Source of the DNA: CAYYHA01 sp964471535
GTDB taxonomy: Bacteria; Myxococcota; Myxococcia; SLRQ01
NCBI GenBank assembly: GCA_964471535.1
Contig: CAYYHA010000003.1
Span: forward strand, 1 to 64,000
Reading direction: 5' to 3'
DNA length: 64,000 bases
Both the position numbers and the translations under genes were made by a program. A model generated the notes under the pieces. The model saw only the letters and a list, made by a program, of their open reading frames with translations, did not search any database and had not been told where the DNA came from. Position 1 is the stretch's first letter. Every line of letters starts with the position of its first letter. Shown here in pieces: positions 17,811 to 31,660 of the stretch.

Positions 17811-18141
17811 GAGCGGTCGCCGTCTCACCGACGGGGGAGTATGCCCGGCCCCTCCGCGCCAGGCCACCCTCCCACCGACCGCGGCATCGGTGTCACAGGC
17901 GTGGACAGCGGTGTCATACCTGCCCGCGCCNNNNNNNNNNNNNNNNNNNNNNNNNNNNNNNNNNNNNNNNNNNNNNNNNNNNNNNNNNNNNNNNNNNNNN
18001 NNNNNNNNNNNNNNNNNNNNNNNNNNNNNNGATGCGAGCGATGGGCCGCGGCGCCTCTTGGGCCCGACGCGGCAGAACCCCAGCGTGGCGTGGAGTGTAT
18101 CTCCGAGCCCCAGACGGGCTCGAGCCCAGAGGAAGGAACCC
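17811..18141. other. Intergenic region interrupted by assembly gap
   Basis: A stretch between divergent hisD and a lipoprotein gene. It contains 100 N (17931-18030), probably an artificial-length scaffold join, so true distance and content are unknown. To the right a 7-base-pair hairpin (18104-18122, loop CAGAC) sits just before the lipoprotein's ribosome-binding site. No gene is visible in the sequenced parts. Confidence 0.7.
17931..18030. other. Scaffold gap of 100 N
   Basis: Exactly 100 undetermined bases, the usual placeholder for a gap of unknown length. Anything inferred about linkage across this point (hisD versus the downstream lipoprotein) depends on the scaffolding being right. Confidence 0.99.
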
Positions 18142-19125
18142 ATGAGAAAGATCGGACCGTCCTTGCTCTTCGTGGCCGCCGGCCTCCTCCTGATCACCGG
18201 CTGCCGTTCGCGGATCACCGGCAACGAGGGCAACCTCGAGTTCTCCTACGTGGCCGATGACGACATTCGAAACTTCAACAAGCCGATTGCGGTCGGCGCC
18301 CGCCTCGACCTGGAGGTTCGCACCGTGGGGCGGCGGCGCCCGGTCGAGGTCCAGAAGGTCACCTCGAGCGACCCGGGTGTCCTCGATGCCGTGGCCGTGG
18401 CGGGCAGCGGCTTCACGCTCGAGGGCAAGGGCGAGGGCAGCGCCGAGATCTCGGTCGAAGCCCTCGACGGCGAAGAGACGCTGACCGACTCGGTGAACAT
18501 GCTCGCCCGGGTGCCCGAGGTCCTGAAGATGTACCACACCTGCGATCCGGGCAGCACCGAGGCGCTGTACCTCACCAGCCAGGAGATCTGGGTGCCCTTC
18601 GAACTGGAGATGAAGAACGGACAGCCGGTGATTGGCTACGGGTACCATCCCATCACCATCACGCCGCCCGAGGCGCTCACCCTCGATACGCAGACCAAGA
18701 ACCAGCAGTACTTCGAGCTGACGACCGCGGATACGCCCCAACAGGCGACCGTGGCCTCGACGCTCGACGACACCACCCTCACCTTCACCCTGGTCGCGCC
18801 CGCGGACATCGACGGGGCGACCCTCGGCCTGGGCGCCGGGGTGAACCCCGAGGTGGGCGAGAAGCACCTCTACGACATCCTGCCCACGGTCGGAGGACGG
18901 CCGGTGTGCCAGGCGAACACCGACTTCACGGTGAGCACCACCACGCCGGAGATCTGCACCGTCCGCGAGATCGGGGCGCCGGACAGCGGCGACGACCGCT
19001 ACCAGTACAGTTGGGTGGAGATCGAGGGCCTTGCCACGGGCACCTGCACCTTCCAGGTGGTCTTCACCGAAGGCGCCGGCGGCGCCGGTGCCACGGCGGA
19101 CTTCTCGCTGACCGTGGACCCGTAG
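18142..19125 (+). CDS. Putative lipoprotein with Ig-like repeats
   Basis: A 327-residue protein with a signal sequence and a good lipobox (LLLITGC, cysteine about residue 21), preceded by a good ribosome-binding site (AGGAAGG). The mature part is rich in beta-strand patterns with regular Asp, Thr and Gly; residues about 40-120 (VTSSDPGVLDAV then GKGEGSAEISVEA) look like a bacterial Ig-like (Big_2) domain, of the kind seen in surface proteins. The second half (about 140-320) seems to hold another similar unit ending CTFQVVF. I do not recognise a specific function; a surface or periplasmic adhesion or structural role is a guess. Confidence 0.65.
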   Translation: MRKIGPSLLFVAAGLLLITGCRSRITGNEGNLEFSYVADDDIRNFNKPIAVGARLDLEVRTVGRRRPVEVQKVTSSDPGVLDAVAVAGSGFTLEGKGEGSAEISVEALDGEETLTDSVNMLARVPEVLKMYHTCDPGSTEALYLTSQEIWVPFELEMKNGQPVIGYGYHPITITPPEALTLDTQTKNQQYFELTTADTPQQATVASTLDDTTLTFTLVAPADIDGATLGLGAGVNPEVGEKHLYDILPTVGGRPVCQANTDFTVSTTTPEICTVREIGAPDSGDDRYQYSWVEIEGLATGTCTFQVVFTEGAGGAGATADFSLTVDP

Positions 19126-19372
19126 GAGACCCTTTTCCACCTTCGTCCGTACACGTTCCCATACGGTCCCGAGGGAGGACGAGCCGCACGCGGCCGAGCG
19201 CGGAAGACGCCGCGCCCCGCGCTCCCGGCAATCGCTCCCCGGGCCGTAGACCTCGCGGCGTCGGCCTCCCGGCGCCGCTGTTCTCTTTGGAGCACCGGAG
19301 GCGGCCGGTGCGGCGCCGCGCCACGGCCGACTCGACCCTGCAGGTGCACGGCGGGTATCTTCCGCCTGGTCC

Positions 19373-20689
19373 ATGCGCCTGCCGATCCTACAGCGCGTCG
19401 CCCTGCCCGGCACCAAGGAGGAACGCCTCCAACGGCTCGAGGCGCTCCTCGCCGACGCTGCGACGGAGACCGGCTACGTGCGAGCCGACTGCGGCGAGGC
19501 GCAGTGGTACCTGTTTTGTGCCCAGGGGCTCACTTGGTGCGCCGGGTCGGAGCATGGGGATCGCCTCGTCGCGCGGGACGTGGCCGAGTTCTTCACCGCC
19601 CTCGAGGCAGCCGAACACGTCGAGTACCGGCCCACCGATCTGCCGCTCTTCCTGTGCACGGCGGTGCTCTTCCGCAAGGCACCGTCGGCACAGATTCCCA
19701 CCGAACTCCTCGACGGCGACACGCTGCTGCGCCACGTGAAGCAGACGGGCAAGGACGCGGTCATCGTGGTGCGCCGGCAGGACGCGCGCAGCCTGGTCTT
19801 CTGCCGCGGGGGCCTGCCCGCCGCCCTCTACCCGGCGGAGGGAGAGCGCTTCCCCCCCGCTTCGGACCTCGCCGACCGCATCCTGGGCTACGTCTACGAA
19901 GGGGAGAACTATCGTGAGATCACCCTCGATCTCTATGATCAGATCGGCCTGCCTCCGGCCCCCGACGGCAAACGGAAGCCCGGTGCCTACTCGGCGCCTG
20001 CAGCCCCCGCCTACCCGGAGATTACGCTCGCGGTGCGCCTGGGTGAGCGCACCGTCTTCCACTTCCCCATGCGCAGCGAATGCATCGGGGTGGGACGCGG
20101 ACTCGACAACGAGCTTCAGCTCGACAACCTCTCCGTCTCACGACGGCACGCGGTGATCCGGCGCATGGAGGACGGGAGCCTGCTGGTGGTGGACCAGGGC
20201 AGCCACAACGGGCTCCTCTACCAGGGCCGGAGCCTGGGGGAGGTGCGGCTTCGCCCGGGTGAGGAGGTGGGCATCGGCAAGTACGTCCTCGCGTACCTGC
20301 CCGAGCCTCTCGAGGCATCGCAGCGGGTCGCGCCGCCGGAGCGCCGCACCCCTGCGCTCACCGCCCGCGAGCCGACCATGGCCCTGCCGTCGAGGTCGGG
20401 GCCGCCTCCGAGGCTCCTCGCCGAGGACGGGAGCGCCTACACGGTGCGTGGGCTCGTCTTCACCTTCGGCCGGCAGCCGACCTCGGACGTGCGCCTGAAG
20501 GGGCTCTTCGTCGCCCCGGTCCATGCGCGGATCCGCCGCACACCCGACGGCCGCTACCAGATCGAGCACGTCGCGGGCCGGCGGGCGGTGCGCGTCAACG
20601 GCGCCCCGGTGCACGAGGCCCTTCTCAGCGACGGCGACGAGATCGAGGTGACGGGCCGGCGCTTCCGCTTCCACCATCCAGCGGGCTAG
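19373..20689 (+). CDS. Protein with two FHA domains
   Basis: A 438-residue cytoplasmic protein. FHA domains bind phosphothreonine peptides and often partner with Ser/Thr kinases, which are abundant in this kind of organism. FHA-1 spans about 220-305 with GVGRGLDNELQL (239-250), SVSRRHAVI (254-262) and the SHNG turn (277-280). FHA-2 spans about 345-435 with FTFGRQPTSDVRL, a degenerate VAPVHARI in place of SRxH, and VRVNG. The N-terminal 190 residues form an alpha/beta domain that I do not recognise, like DUF4388/PATAN-type modules seen with FHA proteins. No Shine-Dalgarno is visible, while TATCTT (19356-19361) lies 11 bases before the ATG, suggesting a nearly leaderless mRNA. Confidence 0.8.
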   Translation: MRLPILQRVALPGTKEERLQRLEALLADAATETGYVRADCGEAQWYLFCAQGLTWCAGSEHGDRLVARDVAEFFTALEAAEHVEYRPTDLPLFLCTAVLFRKAPSAQIPTELLDGDTLLRHVKQTGKDAVIVVRRQDARSLVFCRGGLPAALYPAEGERFPPASDLADRILGYVYEGENYREITLDLYDQIGLPPAPDGKRKPGAYSAPAAPAYPEITLAVRLGERTVFHFPMRSECIGVGRGLDNELQLDNLSVSRRHAVIRRMEDGSLLVVDQGSHNGLLYQGRSLGEVRLRPGEEVGIGKYVLAYLPEPLEASQRVAPPERRTPALTAREPTMALPSRSGPPPRLLAEDGSAYTVRGLVFTFGRQPTSDVRLKGLFVAPVHARIRRTPDGRYQIEHVAGRRAVRVNGAPVHEALLSDGDEIEVTGRRFRFHHPAG

Positions 20690-20740
20690 GAAGGGCTCGC
20701 AGCGGCGCGGGGCGCGAAGCGGGCGCCGCCACCCCGACCG

Positions 20741-23611
<2,871 letters not shown>

Positions 23612-23866
23612 AGATGGCCTCTCCCGGGGCACCTTGCAAGCCTCCCCCCGGCGGCGGCCGAGGAGGGGCCGGAAGCGCCCCCGCGCCGGGAGCACAGCCG
23701 GACTGGGAGGCGGGGCCGGAAGTGTTGCGATCCGGTGCGACGTGCTGCACCGAATCTCGTGCCCGCAACCGAGGATGGGGCCGCGTCTCCCGAGCCGAGC
23801 CGCGGCTTTGCTCCCAGTTCCTGCGGTATTGGCGGCCTGGCCTGCCCCTTGCTTCCTCCAAGGGGC

Positions 23867-24742
23867 ATGCAGCGCCTTAGCCGAGATACCGAGTTCCAAC
23901 GCTATGCCCGGGAGGTGGGCCGCCACCCCCTCCTTTCACCCGCGGAGGAACGTGCCCTCGCCGAACGGGCGCGCGCCGGCGATGCGGAGGCGCGGCAGCG
24001 CCTCGTGGAGGCGAACCTCCGCTTCGTCATCCGAATCGCCCTACAGTACCGGGGCTACGGGCTCCGCCTCCTCGACCTCGTGCAGGAGGGGAACATCGGG
24101 CTCATCAAGGCGATCGAGCGCTTCGAACCGGAGCGCGGTCTGCGACTGGTCACCTACGCGGTCCACTGGATTCGCGCCCAGATTCGCGCCTACATCCTCC
24201 GCGAGTGGAGCCTGGTGCGGGTGGGGGTCACCCATGCCGAGCGCCGCCTCTTCTTCTCCCTGCCCAGCGCCCGCCGGGCCTTGGGCGACCTGGTGGAACG
24301 GGACCCGGCGCGGGCCCGGCGGATCCTCGCCGAGCGGCTGGGCGTCACGGAGGAGGCGATCCGGCAGACCGAGCGCCGCCTCTATGCCCGGGACCGATCC
24401 ACGAGCAGCCCCGTCCCCGGCACCGACGAGTCGCTGCACCTCGAGGACCTCCTCGTCTCGGAGGACGAGAGTGCCCTCGAGGAGGCGACCTTGGAGGCCT
24501 TCGAGGCCCATCGGACCCGCGACGCGATCAGCCGGGCCCTCGACGCCCTCGACGAACGGCAGCGGCTCATCATCCGGCGGCGCTACCTCTCCGACGAGAA
24601 GGTGACGCTGCGGGAGTTGGGTGACGAGCTGGGGATCTCGCGGGAGCGGGTGCGACAGATCGAAGGGGCGGCTCGCCGGCGCCTCGGCGAAGCCATCGGT
24701 CGCATCGCGCCCGATCTCGCCGAAGCCGGCTCCGCCGCCTAG
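23867..24742 (+). CDS. rpoH: RpoH-like alternative sigma factor
   Basis: A 291-residue sigma-70 family protein of the sigma-32 group. Region 2 shows EANLRFVIRIALQYRGYGLRLLDLVQEGN and YAVHWIRAQIRAYI; the segment AERRLFFSLPSARR corresponds to the RpoH box (QRKLFFNLR in E. coli), and region 4 has DERQRLIIRRRYL and the helix-turn-helix LRELGDELGISRERVRQIEGAARRRL. It probably controls heat-shock or developmental genes, as myxobacterial SigB and SigC, which are similar in type, do. AAGGGG lies before the ATG. It is divergent from uvrA and is not in an operon. Confidence 0.88.
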   Translation: MQRLSRDTEFQRYAREVGRHPLLSPAEERALAERARAGDAEARQRLVEANLRFVIRIALQYRGYGLRLLDLVQEGNIGLIKAIERFEPERGLRLVTYAVHWIRAQIRAYILREWSLVRVGVTHAERRLFFSLPSARRALGDLVERDPARARRILAERLGVTEEAIRQTERRLYARDRSTSSPVPGTDESLHLEDLLVSEDESALEEATLEAFEAHRTRDAISRALDALDERQRLIIRRRYLSDEKVTLRELGDELGISRERVRQIEGAARRRLGEAIGRIAPDLAEAGSAA

Positions 24743-24843
24743 ACGGCGCCGTCGTGGGCACGCCGCCGCCAGCGCTCGCCGGCATGTGCCGAGCGCTGGC
24801 CTGCCGATGGACGGTCCGCGCCCCACCCGGCACGCGCCTTCAC

Positions 24844-25695
24844 TCAGATGCGCAGCCGGGCGGCCAGGACGAAGGTGGCGTGGTTCTCCGTGTAGCCGCC
24901 CGGCGTCTTCCAGTGATCGTGCCGCACGTCGAGGCTGAACTGCACCGCGTTCTCGAGGATGCCGATGATGGCACTGAAGTCGACGACGAAGCGGAACTCC
25001 TCGTTCGACCACGCCTTCTGCAGCTCGATCGCGCCCACGAGCTGCGCCCAGGGCGTCAGTGTGACGCGGTCCTCCACCCGCAAGCCCCCCGAGGTGTAGG
25101 GGACGTGGGCGACCTGTCCGTCGTGGATCCCTGGCTGCACCGTCGTGTCGTAGAAGCCGAAGTTGATCTGCAGCGGTGCGACAAAATAGCTCAGCAGGTG
25201 TTGATCTCCCGGTAGGGGCACGTCGCCGGTGAAGGTGGGCAGCGTGCTTCCGACGATGCGGAAGATGGTGCCCGTCGAGTAGAACTGCCGGTCGTTCACC
25301 CAGCCGAAGGGCTCGCTGCGGACCCAGGCGTGGATCACCTCCATCCGAAAGACAGGCGGCCCCATCCCGAGACCCCCGTAGCCCTCGATGCGATAGGGCA
25401 GCATCGGATAGTCGGCGAGGTCCGCCAGCAGCATGGCCTTGGCCTGGAAGGTCAGGCCGTACCACCACCGCCACGATTTGCGCACGTCCCCGCCGAAGTA
25501 GAGGAGAAAAGGGTCGCGCTGTTGGGTGTCACCGGGCATCGGGTCAGGCCCGGTCTCGAGGGCCACGCCGGTCCCGAGGTTGACGTGCCAGTTCACGTCC
25601 TGGATCCACTCGGGCGTGTTCATCTGCGCGGCGGCGCCGCGCGCACCGCCCGCGAGCCACAGCGCCACCGCCATCGCCATCGTCCATCTTCGCAC
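24844..25695 (-). CDS. Putative outer-membrane beta-barrel protein
   Basis: A 283-residue protein with a GTG start, good Shine-Dalgarno (GGAGGGG) and a Sec signal peptide cleaved after about GAAAQ (residue 24). The mature part is built of alternating hydrophobic strands rich in Trp, Tyr and Gly, such as WRWWYGLTFQAKAML, and ends in the strand ATFVLAARLRI, resembling outer-membrane proteins that end in a beta-strand, although the last residue is Ile rather than Phe. I do not recognise the family; a porin-like or structural barrel is likely. It is divergent from maeB, separated by 155 bases. Confidence 0.6.
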   Translation of the reverse strand: MRRWTMAMAVALWLAGGARGAAAQMNTPEWIQDVNWHVNLGTGVALETGPDPMPGDTQQRDPFLLYFGGDVRKSWRWWYGLTFQAKAMLLADLADYPMLPYRIEGYGGLGMGPPVFRMEVIHAWVRSEPFGWVNDRQFYSTGTIFRIVGSTLPTFTGDVPLPGDQHLLSYFVAPLQINFGFYDTTVQPGIHDGQVAHVPYTSGGLRVEDRVTLTPWAQLVGAIELQKAWSNEEFRFVVDFSAIIGILENAVQFSLDVRHDHWKTPGGYTENHATFVLAARLRI

Positions 25696-25813
25696 GGTCC
25701 CCTCCTGCCTGTCGCCCTACTGTAGCGTGGGGCGCGATCGCGAGACCACCCATCGCCGGGAAAACCCGCGGCGCTTCCCTGCGGCCAGGTCGACCCGGGC
25801 GACGCCTCGCGCC

Positions 25814-25842
25814 TTGACACCCCGCTGGCACCGCCATAGTGC
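25814..25842 (+). promoter_or_regulatory. Candidate promoter of maeB
   Basis: TTGACA (25814-25819), a perfect -35, followed by TAGTGC at 17 bases (25837-25842) or CATAGT at 15 bases (25835-25840). The start point would fall within about five bases of the maeB ATG at 25851, and no Shine-Dalgarno is present, so the mRNA may be leaderless. Confidence 0.45.
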
Positions 25843-25850
25843 CGCCCTCC

Positions 25851-28118
<2,268 letters not shown>

Positions 28119-28223
28119 TCCCGACGCGGCCCTCGCTCCGCCCTAGTGGGGCGTCGCCGGCGCGGGGGGCGCGGCGCGAGGGCCTGCGAAATCCGTGCGC
28201 TGCGATGCACCGGGCGGCGGGCC

Positions 28224-28652
28224 CTATGGCGCCGTGGTGAACTGGGAGGAGAGGGTCCTCCCCAGCGTCATGCCATCCTCGGCCGCGAGATCCGGCCCGA
28301 GGACGATGTGATAGGTGGTCCCCGGATCCAGGAGCGGCTCCTTGGAGAACTCGAGGCAGGCGGGATCCGCCTCGGTGAGCGTGGCCGTCTTGGCCACCGC
28401 ATCGCCGCCGGGCGCACCATTGCCGTCGTCGACCCGAAGGGTGGCGTTGCCCAGAGTCTCCGCATCGAGGGGCCGGGTCAGGCACACCGAAACCACCCAA
28501 TCCACCTCGATCCCCGTGGCGCCATCGTGGGGCGACCAGTTCACCACCCCCAGAGGCTCGGTGATGGTCACACTGGGGCTGCCGCAGGCGATGGACGTTC
28601 CAGCAGCAGCGGCCAAGGAGAGCGCGGTGAGAGCGAGGGTCGGAGCGCGCAT
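28224..28652 (-). CDS. Small lipoprotein with Big_5-like Ig domain
   Basis: A 142-residue protein with a signal sequence and a lipobox-like SIAC (cysteine about residue 23). The mature part is one Ig-like domain of the Big_5 type: VNWSPHDGATGIEVDWVVSVCLTRPLDAETL, a strand with inserted VDDGNGAPGGDAV, and the late segment LLDPGTTYHIVLGPDLAAEDGMTLG. Such domains usually occur as repeats in large extracellular proteins of myxobacteria, so a single-domain lipoprotein is unusual. The function is unknown. It is convergent with maeB and follows the kelch lipoprotein gene by 95 bases on the same strand. Confidence 0.65.
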   Translation of the reverse strand: MRAPTLALTALSLAAAAGTSIACGSPSVTITEPLGVVNWSPHDGATGIEVDWVVSVCLTRPLDAETLGNATLRVDDGNGAPGGDAVAKTATLTEADPACLEFSKEPLLDPGTTYHIVLGPDLAAEDGMTLGRTLSSQFTTAP

Positions 28653-28746
28653 GGGCCGATGGTACTCAACCCGAGGCGGCGAGTGAAGCGCGTGTCCTAG
28701 TTCAGGACATATGGGACTGGGGGCCGGCCGCCAGGGCACGGGGCGC

Positions 28747-30591
28747 TCAAGGGGCGAGACCTGCGGTGGGCGGCGGGTCCAGACGTGGGAAGGTCGGATC
28801 GTAGATCTCGGCGGTGCAGGAGACGAGCGCCTCCTCCGCTGCCGCGGGATCTGCATCGATGCAGCCAGCCTCCGGGAGCGTCCGACCCACGGGAAGGTCG
28901 ACGAGGCCGCCGGCGACGAGGACGCGCCCGTCGTCGAGAAGCGTCGCCGTAGGACCGATCCGGGGCGTCCGTAGGGAGAGCACCGTGCCCTCGCCATCCT
29001 CAACGATGCGCCCTTGGCTCCATTCCACGGCGACACGCTCGAGGCTGGACAAGGGTTCGAAGGGCGGGCCCGTACCACCGACCCCGCCTGTCAGCAGCAC
29101 CTCCCCATCCTCCAGTGGCCCCGCTGCCGCGTGGAGCGCCCGCGGCTCGAGCAGTGCAGGTGGTTCGGTGGGAGCCAGGGAGCCTGCGCCGAGATCCAGC
29201 ACCAGGGTCCACGGCCGGGGGGAGAACGCGGGCGCCGCGCGAGGGCCGTTCGTACGCTCCCGGGCGAGCCACCCGCCGCTGACGAGAATCCGCTGCCCAT
29301 CGACGGGTGTGGCCGTGTGCCAGACGGGCAGATAACCCCAGGCGTCGAGACTCGGGTCCCCCGGATCGGGGAGTGGCATGACCTGCTGGGTCTCTGGCTC
29401 GTAGACCTCGGCGATCACACCGGCCTGCTGCGCATCGGGCGCCGCGGCTCCCCCGATGGTCACCAGCCGTGTCCCCATGGCCACCGTGCGCGGAGCGAAG
29501 CGCGGAAAGAGGAGCGGCGCGGAGCCTGCCTCGAGGGTTTCCCCGGCGAAGGAGGCATACGCGGGGGGATCACCGCGCCAGGTGGTACCACCGATGCCCA
29601 CGGTGTTGCCGTCGCGAACGGTCGTGCCGCCCGCGATCCACACCACGCCCTCGGGGAGGGACGCGGCTCCATGCATGGCCCGGGGTCCTGCGGCCGCGAC
29701 GGGAGTGGAGGTTCCGAGGAAGGGATCGAGGCGCTCGGCGAGGCGCTCCGCCATGGCGCCTCCAGAGAAGCTCTCGGGGACGAAGAGCGGGTCGCCGTCG
29801 CTGCGGAGCCGTGCCCGCTCCACCCCTCCAACGAGCAGCACCGTTCCGTCGGGCAGGAGCGAGGCGCTGTGGAGCGCCCGCGGGACGAGGAGATCGAAGG
29901 TCTGCACCACACGCCCGACGCTGGGGTCGTAGAGATCGGCCGTGGCATCGGCGACGAGGAGGCGGCACTGAGGAACACAGGCGCTCCCCGCACCGTCCGT
30001 GAAGCCGCCACTGCTGGGATCCCACTGGCAGCTCGGGTCGCAGGAGCTTTGCGCTTCGACGAAGCGGAAGCCGCCGCTCAAAAGGACGCGACCGTCGGGC
30101 AGTTTCGTCGCCGTATGGAAGGCGCGCGGAACCGAGAGCTGCCGGCAGGGAGGCTGCGCCGCGCCGTCGACACAGCGGATCGGCGTCAGGGCACCGCAGC
30201 GGGTGGCAAAGAGGCGCACGGGGGTGGTCTGGTCCCGTACCACCTCGACGCCCACGGCCCGGGCACACCAGCGGGGGCTTCCTGCCGCATCGTAGCCGTA
30301 GAAGTCCACCGTGCGGTCTTCACCGGCCGGCACCCTCAGGTCCGCCCCCTCGGGGTGCGTCTGCCGCGCGAAGTCGCGACACAGCTGCCCGGTGATGCCG
30401 GGCCCTGCGACGCAGACTCGGTATCCAGCGATGTCCGGGGGCGCCTCGCCTTCGGGTGGCGGACCCACACCCAGTCCGAAGCGCAGGCGCAGCGCGAGCC
30501 CCGGCGCCTCGCTGCCACAGGCCGAGGCACCGCCCAAGAGCACCGAGAGGAGCGCGAGGAGCGAAGCGCCCGTGCGCACACACCCTGCCAT
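28747..30591 (-). CDS. Kelch-repeat lipoprotein
   Basis: A 614-residue protein with a signal sequence and lipobox-like ASAC (cysteine about residue 25). Residues about 180-600 hold kelch-type beta-propeller blades, each with a 'RALHxATxLPDGRVLLxGG' pattern, for example FHTATKLPDGRVLLSGG, ALHSASLLPDGTVLLVGG and a later ATLLDDGRVLVAGG. Kelch propellers act as binding scaffolds or, in galactose oxidase, as catalysts; no copper-radical residues are evident. Residues about 45-160 form a separate, Cys-containing module. Its ATG overlaps the stop of the upstream AMMECR1-like gene by one base (TGATG), so it is translationally coupled to it. Confidence 0.8.
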   Translation of the reverse strand: MAGCVRTGASLLALLSVLLGGASACGSEAPGLALRLRFGLGVGPPPEGEAPPDIAGYRVCVAGPGITGQLCRDFARQTHPEGADLRVPAGEDRTVDFYGYDAAGSPRWCARAVGVEVVRDQTTPVRLFATRCGALTPIRCVDGAAQPPCRQLSVPRAFHTATKLPDGRVLLSGGFRFVEAQSSCDPSCQWDPSSGGFTDGAGSACVPQCRLLVADATADLYDPSVGRVVQTFDLLVPRALHSASLLPDGTVLLVGGVERARLRSDGDPLFVPESFSGGAMAERLAERLDPFLGTSTPVAAAGPRAMHGAASLPEGVVWIAGGTTVRDGNTVGIGGTTWRGDPPAYASFAGETLEAGSAPLLFPRFAPRTVAMGTRLVTIGGAAAPDAQQAGVIAEVYEPETQQVMPLPDPGDPSLDAWGYLPVWHTATPVDGQRILVSGGWLARERTNGPRAAPAFSPRPWTLVLDLGAGSLAPTEPPALLEPRALHAAAGPLEDGEVLLTGGVGGTGPPFEPLSSLERVAVEWSQGRIVEDGEGTVLSLRTPRIGPTATLLDDGRVLVAGGLVDLPVGRTLPEAGCIDADPAAAEEALVSCTAEIYDPTFPRLDPPPTAGLAP

Positions 30592-31073
30592 CACGCCTCT
30601 TCTACCTCGAAGTAGAGGACCTCGATCTCGGCATCCTCGCGCCACCAGGTGGGGTGGAGGCCCGCGGCAACGCAGGCGCTCCCCAGATACGCCTCGCGGT
30701 CCTGTCCTGCTGCGAGACACGGCAGGTGCACCCCCCGGTGCTCGTGGCGCCGGACGAAGAGGCCGTGGCGGCCCGGATCGAGGGAGGAGACCTCCTCGAG
30801 CGGCCGAGGCGGCCCGGTCAGCCAGAGGTCCAAGGCATCGGCCTCGCGCACTGCGACCCGCGGATCCGTACAGGCGAGATCCACCGCCCGCACGATGGCT
30901 TCGGCCGCAGGCATCGGGGTGAGGACGCCGTGGAAGCCGCGAAGCTCACGCCCCTTGCGCAGGCGCACGAAGGCGCCGCATTCGAGGGGAAGTCGCGCCG
31001 AGACCGGCGCACCCCGTAGGTGCATGAGGGCGATCTCCCGGGCGATGCGCCGCTCTTCCGGTCCCAGCTTCAT
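30591..31073 (-). CDS. AMMECR1-like protein
   Basis: A 160-residue cytoplasmic protein of the AMMECR1 fold, part A of AmmeMemoRadiSam-type systems in other prokaryotes. The pattern is recognisable: LPLECGAFVRLRKGRELRGFHG, then MPAAEAIVRAVDLACTDPRV, the strand DLWLTG, RHGLFVRRHEHRGVHLPCLA and CVAAGLHPTWW. In most AMMECR1 proteins the key motif is LRGCIG; here residues 44-49 read LRGFHG, without the cysteine. Its function, even in the family, is not established (nucleotide or RNA modification has been proposed). It overlaps the Nudix gene upstream (ATGA) and the kelch gene downstream. No Memo or radical SAM partner lies in the window. Confidence 0.7.
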   Translation of the reverse strand: MKLGPEERRIAREIALMHLRGAPVSARLPLECGAFVRLRKGRELRGFHGVLTPMPAAEAIVRAVDLACTDPRVAVREADALDLWLTGPPRPLEEVSSLDPGRHGLFVRRHEHRGVHLPCLAAGQDREAYLGSACVAAGLHPTWWREDAEIEVLYFEVEEA

Positions 31074-31495
31074 CGCTCCAATGGGGGGCGTACACCGGTC
31101 TCTCGGAAGCGCCGGTAGTCGTCCACGATGAGCCGGTGATCGAAGCACAGGGGGTCGGGCAAGCGCTCGAGGGGAAAGACGCGAGCGGCGGCGGCGTCGT
31201 CGCCGCCCTCCGGCGTCCCTTCGGCGCGCGCCAGGAAGACCACACTCACCGTGTGCCGCCGAGGGTCACGCTTCGGATCGGAGTAGACGCCGAGGAGATC
31301 GGTCAGCTCCACCTCGAGGCCGGTCTCTTCGCGGGCCTCGCGGCGAGCCGCCTCGGCCACGCGCTCGCCGCAGTCGACGAAGCCGCCGGGCAGCGCCCAC
31401 CCCCGGGGTGGAAAGCGGCGTTCGACCAGCACGATGCCCCCATCGGTCTCGATGACGATGTCCACCGTCAGCGCTGGTGTGCGTGGCTGGATCAT
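31070..31495 (-). CDS. Nudix hydrolase
   Basis: A 141-residue Nudix-fold pyrophosphohydrolase. The Nudix box runs through GGFVDCGERVAEAARREAREETGL, matching GX5EX7REUXEEXGU; it is preceded by ALTVDIVIETDGGIVLVERRFPPRGWALPGG. The overall arrangement resembles ADP-ribose or nucleotide pyrophosphatases, but the substrate is not predictable. It is the first gene of a coupled unit: its stop overlaps the AMMECR1-like start by four bases (ATGA). Upstream lies a 165-base divergent intergenic region with a lipoprotein gene. Confidence 0.9.
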   Translation of the reverse strand: MIQPRTPALTVDIVIETDGGIVLVERRFPPRGWALPGGFVDCGERVAEAARREAREETGLEVELTDLLGVYSDPKRDPRRHTVSVVFLARAEGTPEGGDDAAAARVFPLERLPDPLCFDHRLIVDDYRRFRETGVRPPLER

Positions 31496-31660
31496 GGTGC
31501 TCCCGTCTGTCGTCGTCGCGCTCCGTGCCGCCTCGCCCGGCGGGCTGCCTCTGCTGCCCTGGAGAACCGGTTCCCGCCCACCGCACTTCCAATGCGCGGC
31601 GTTCCGGGGGGCGAGGATGGCACGATGCTTGATAGAACAGACCTGCCAGGAGGTGAAGCG

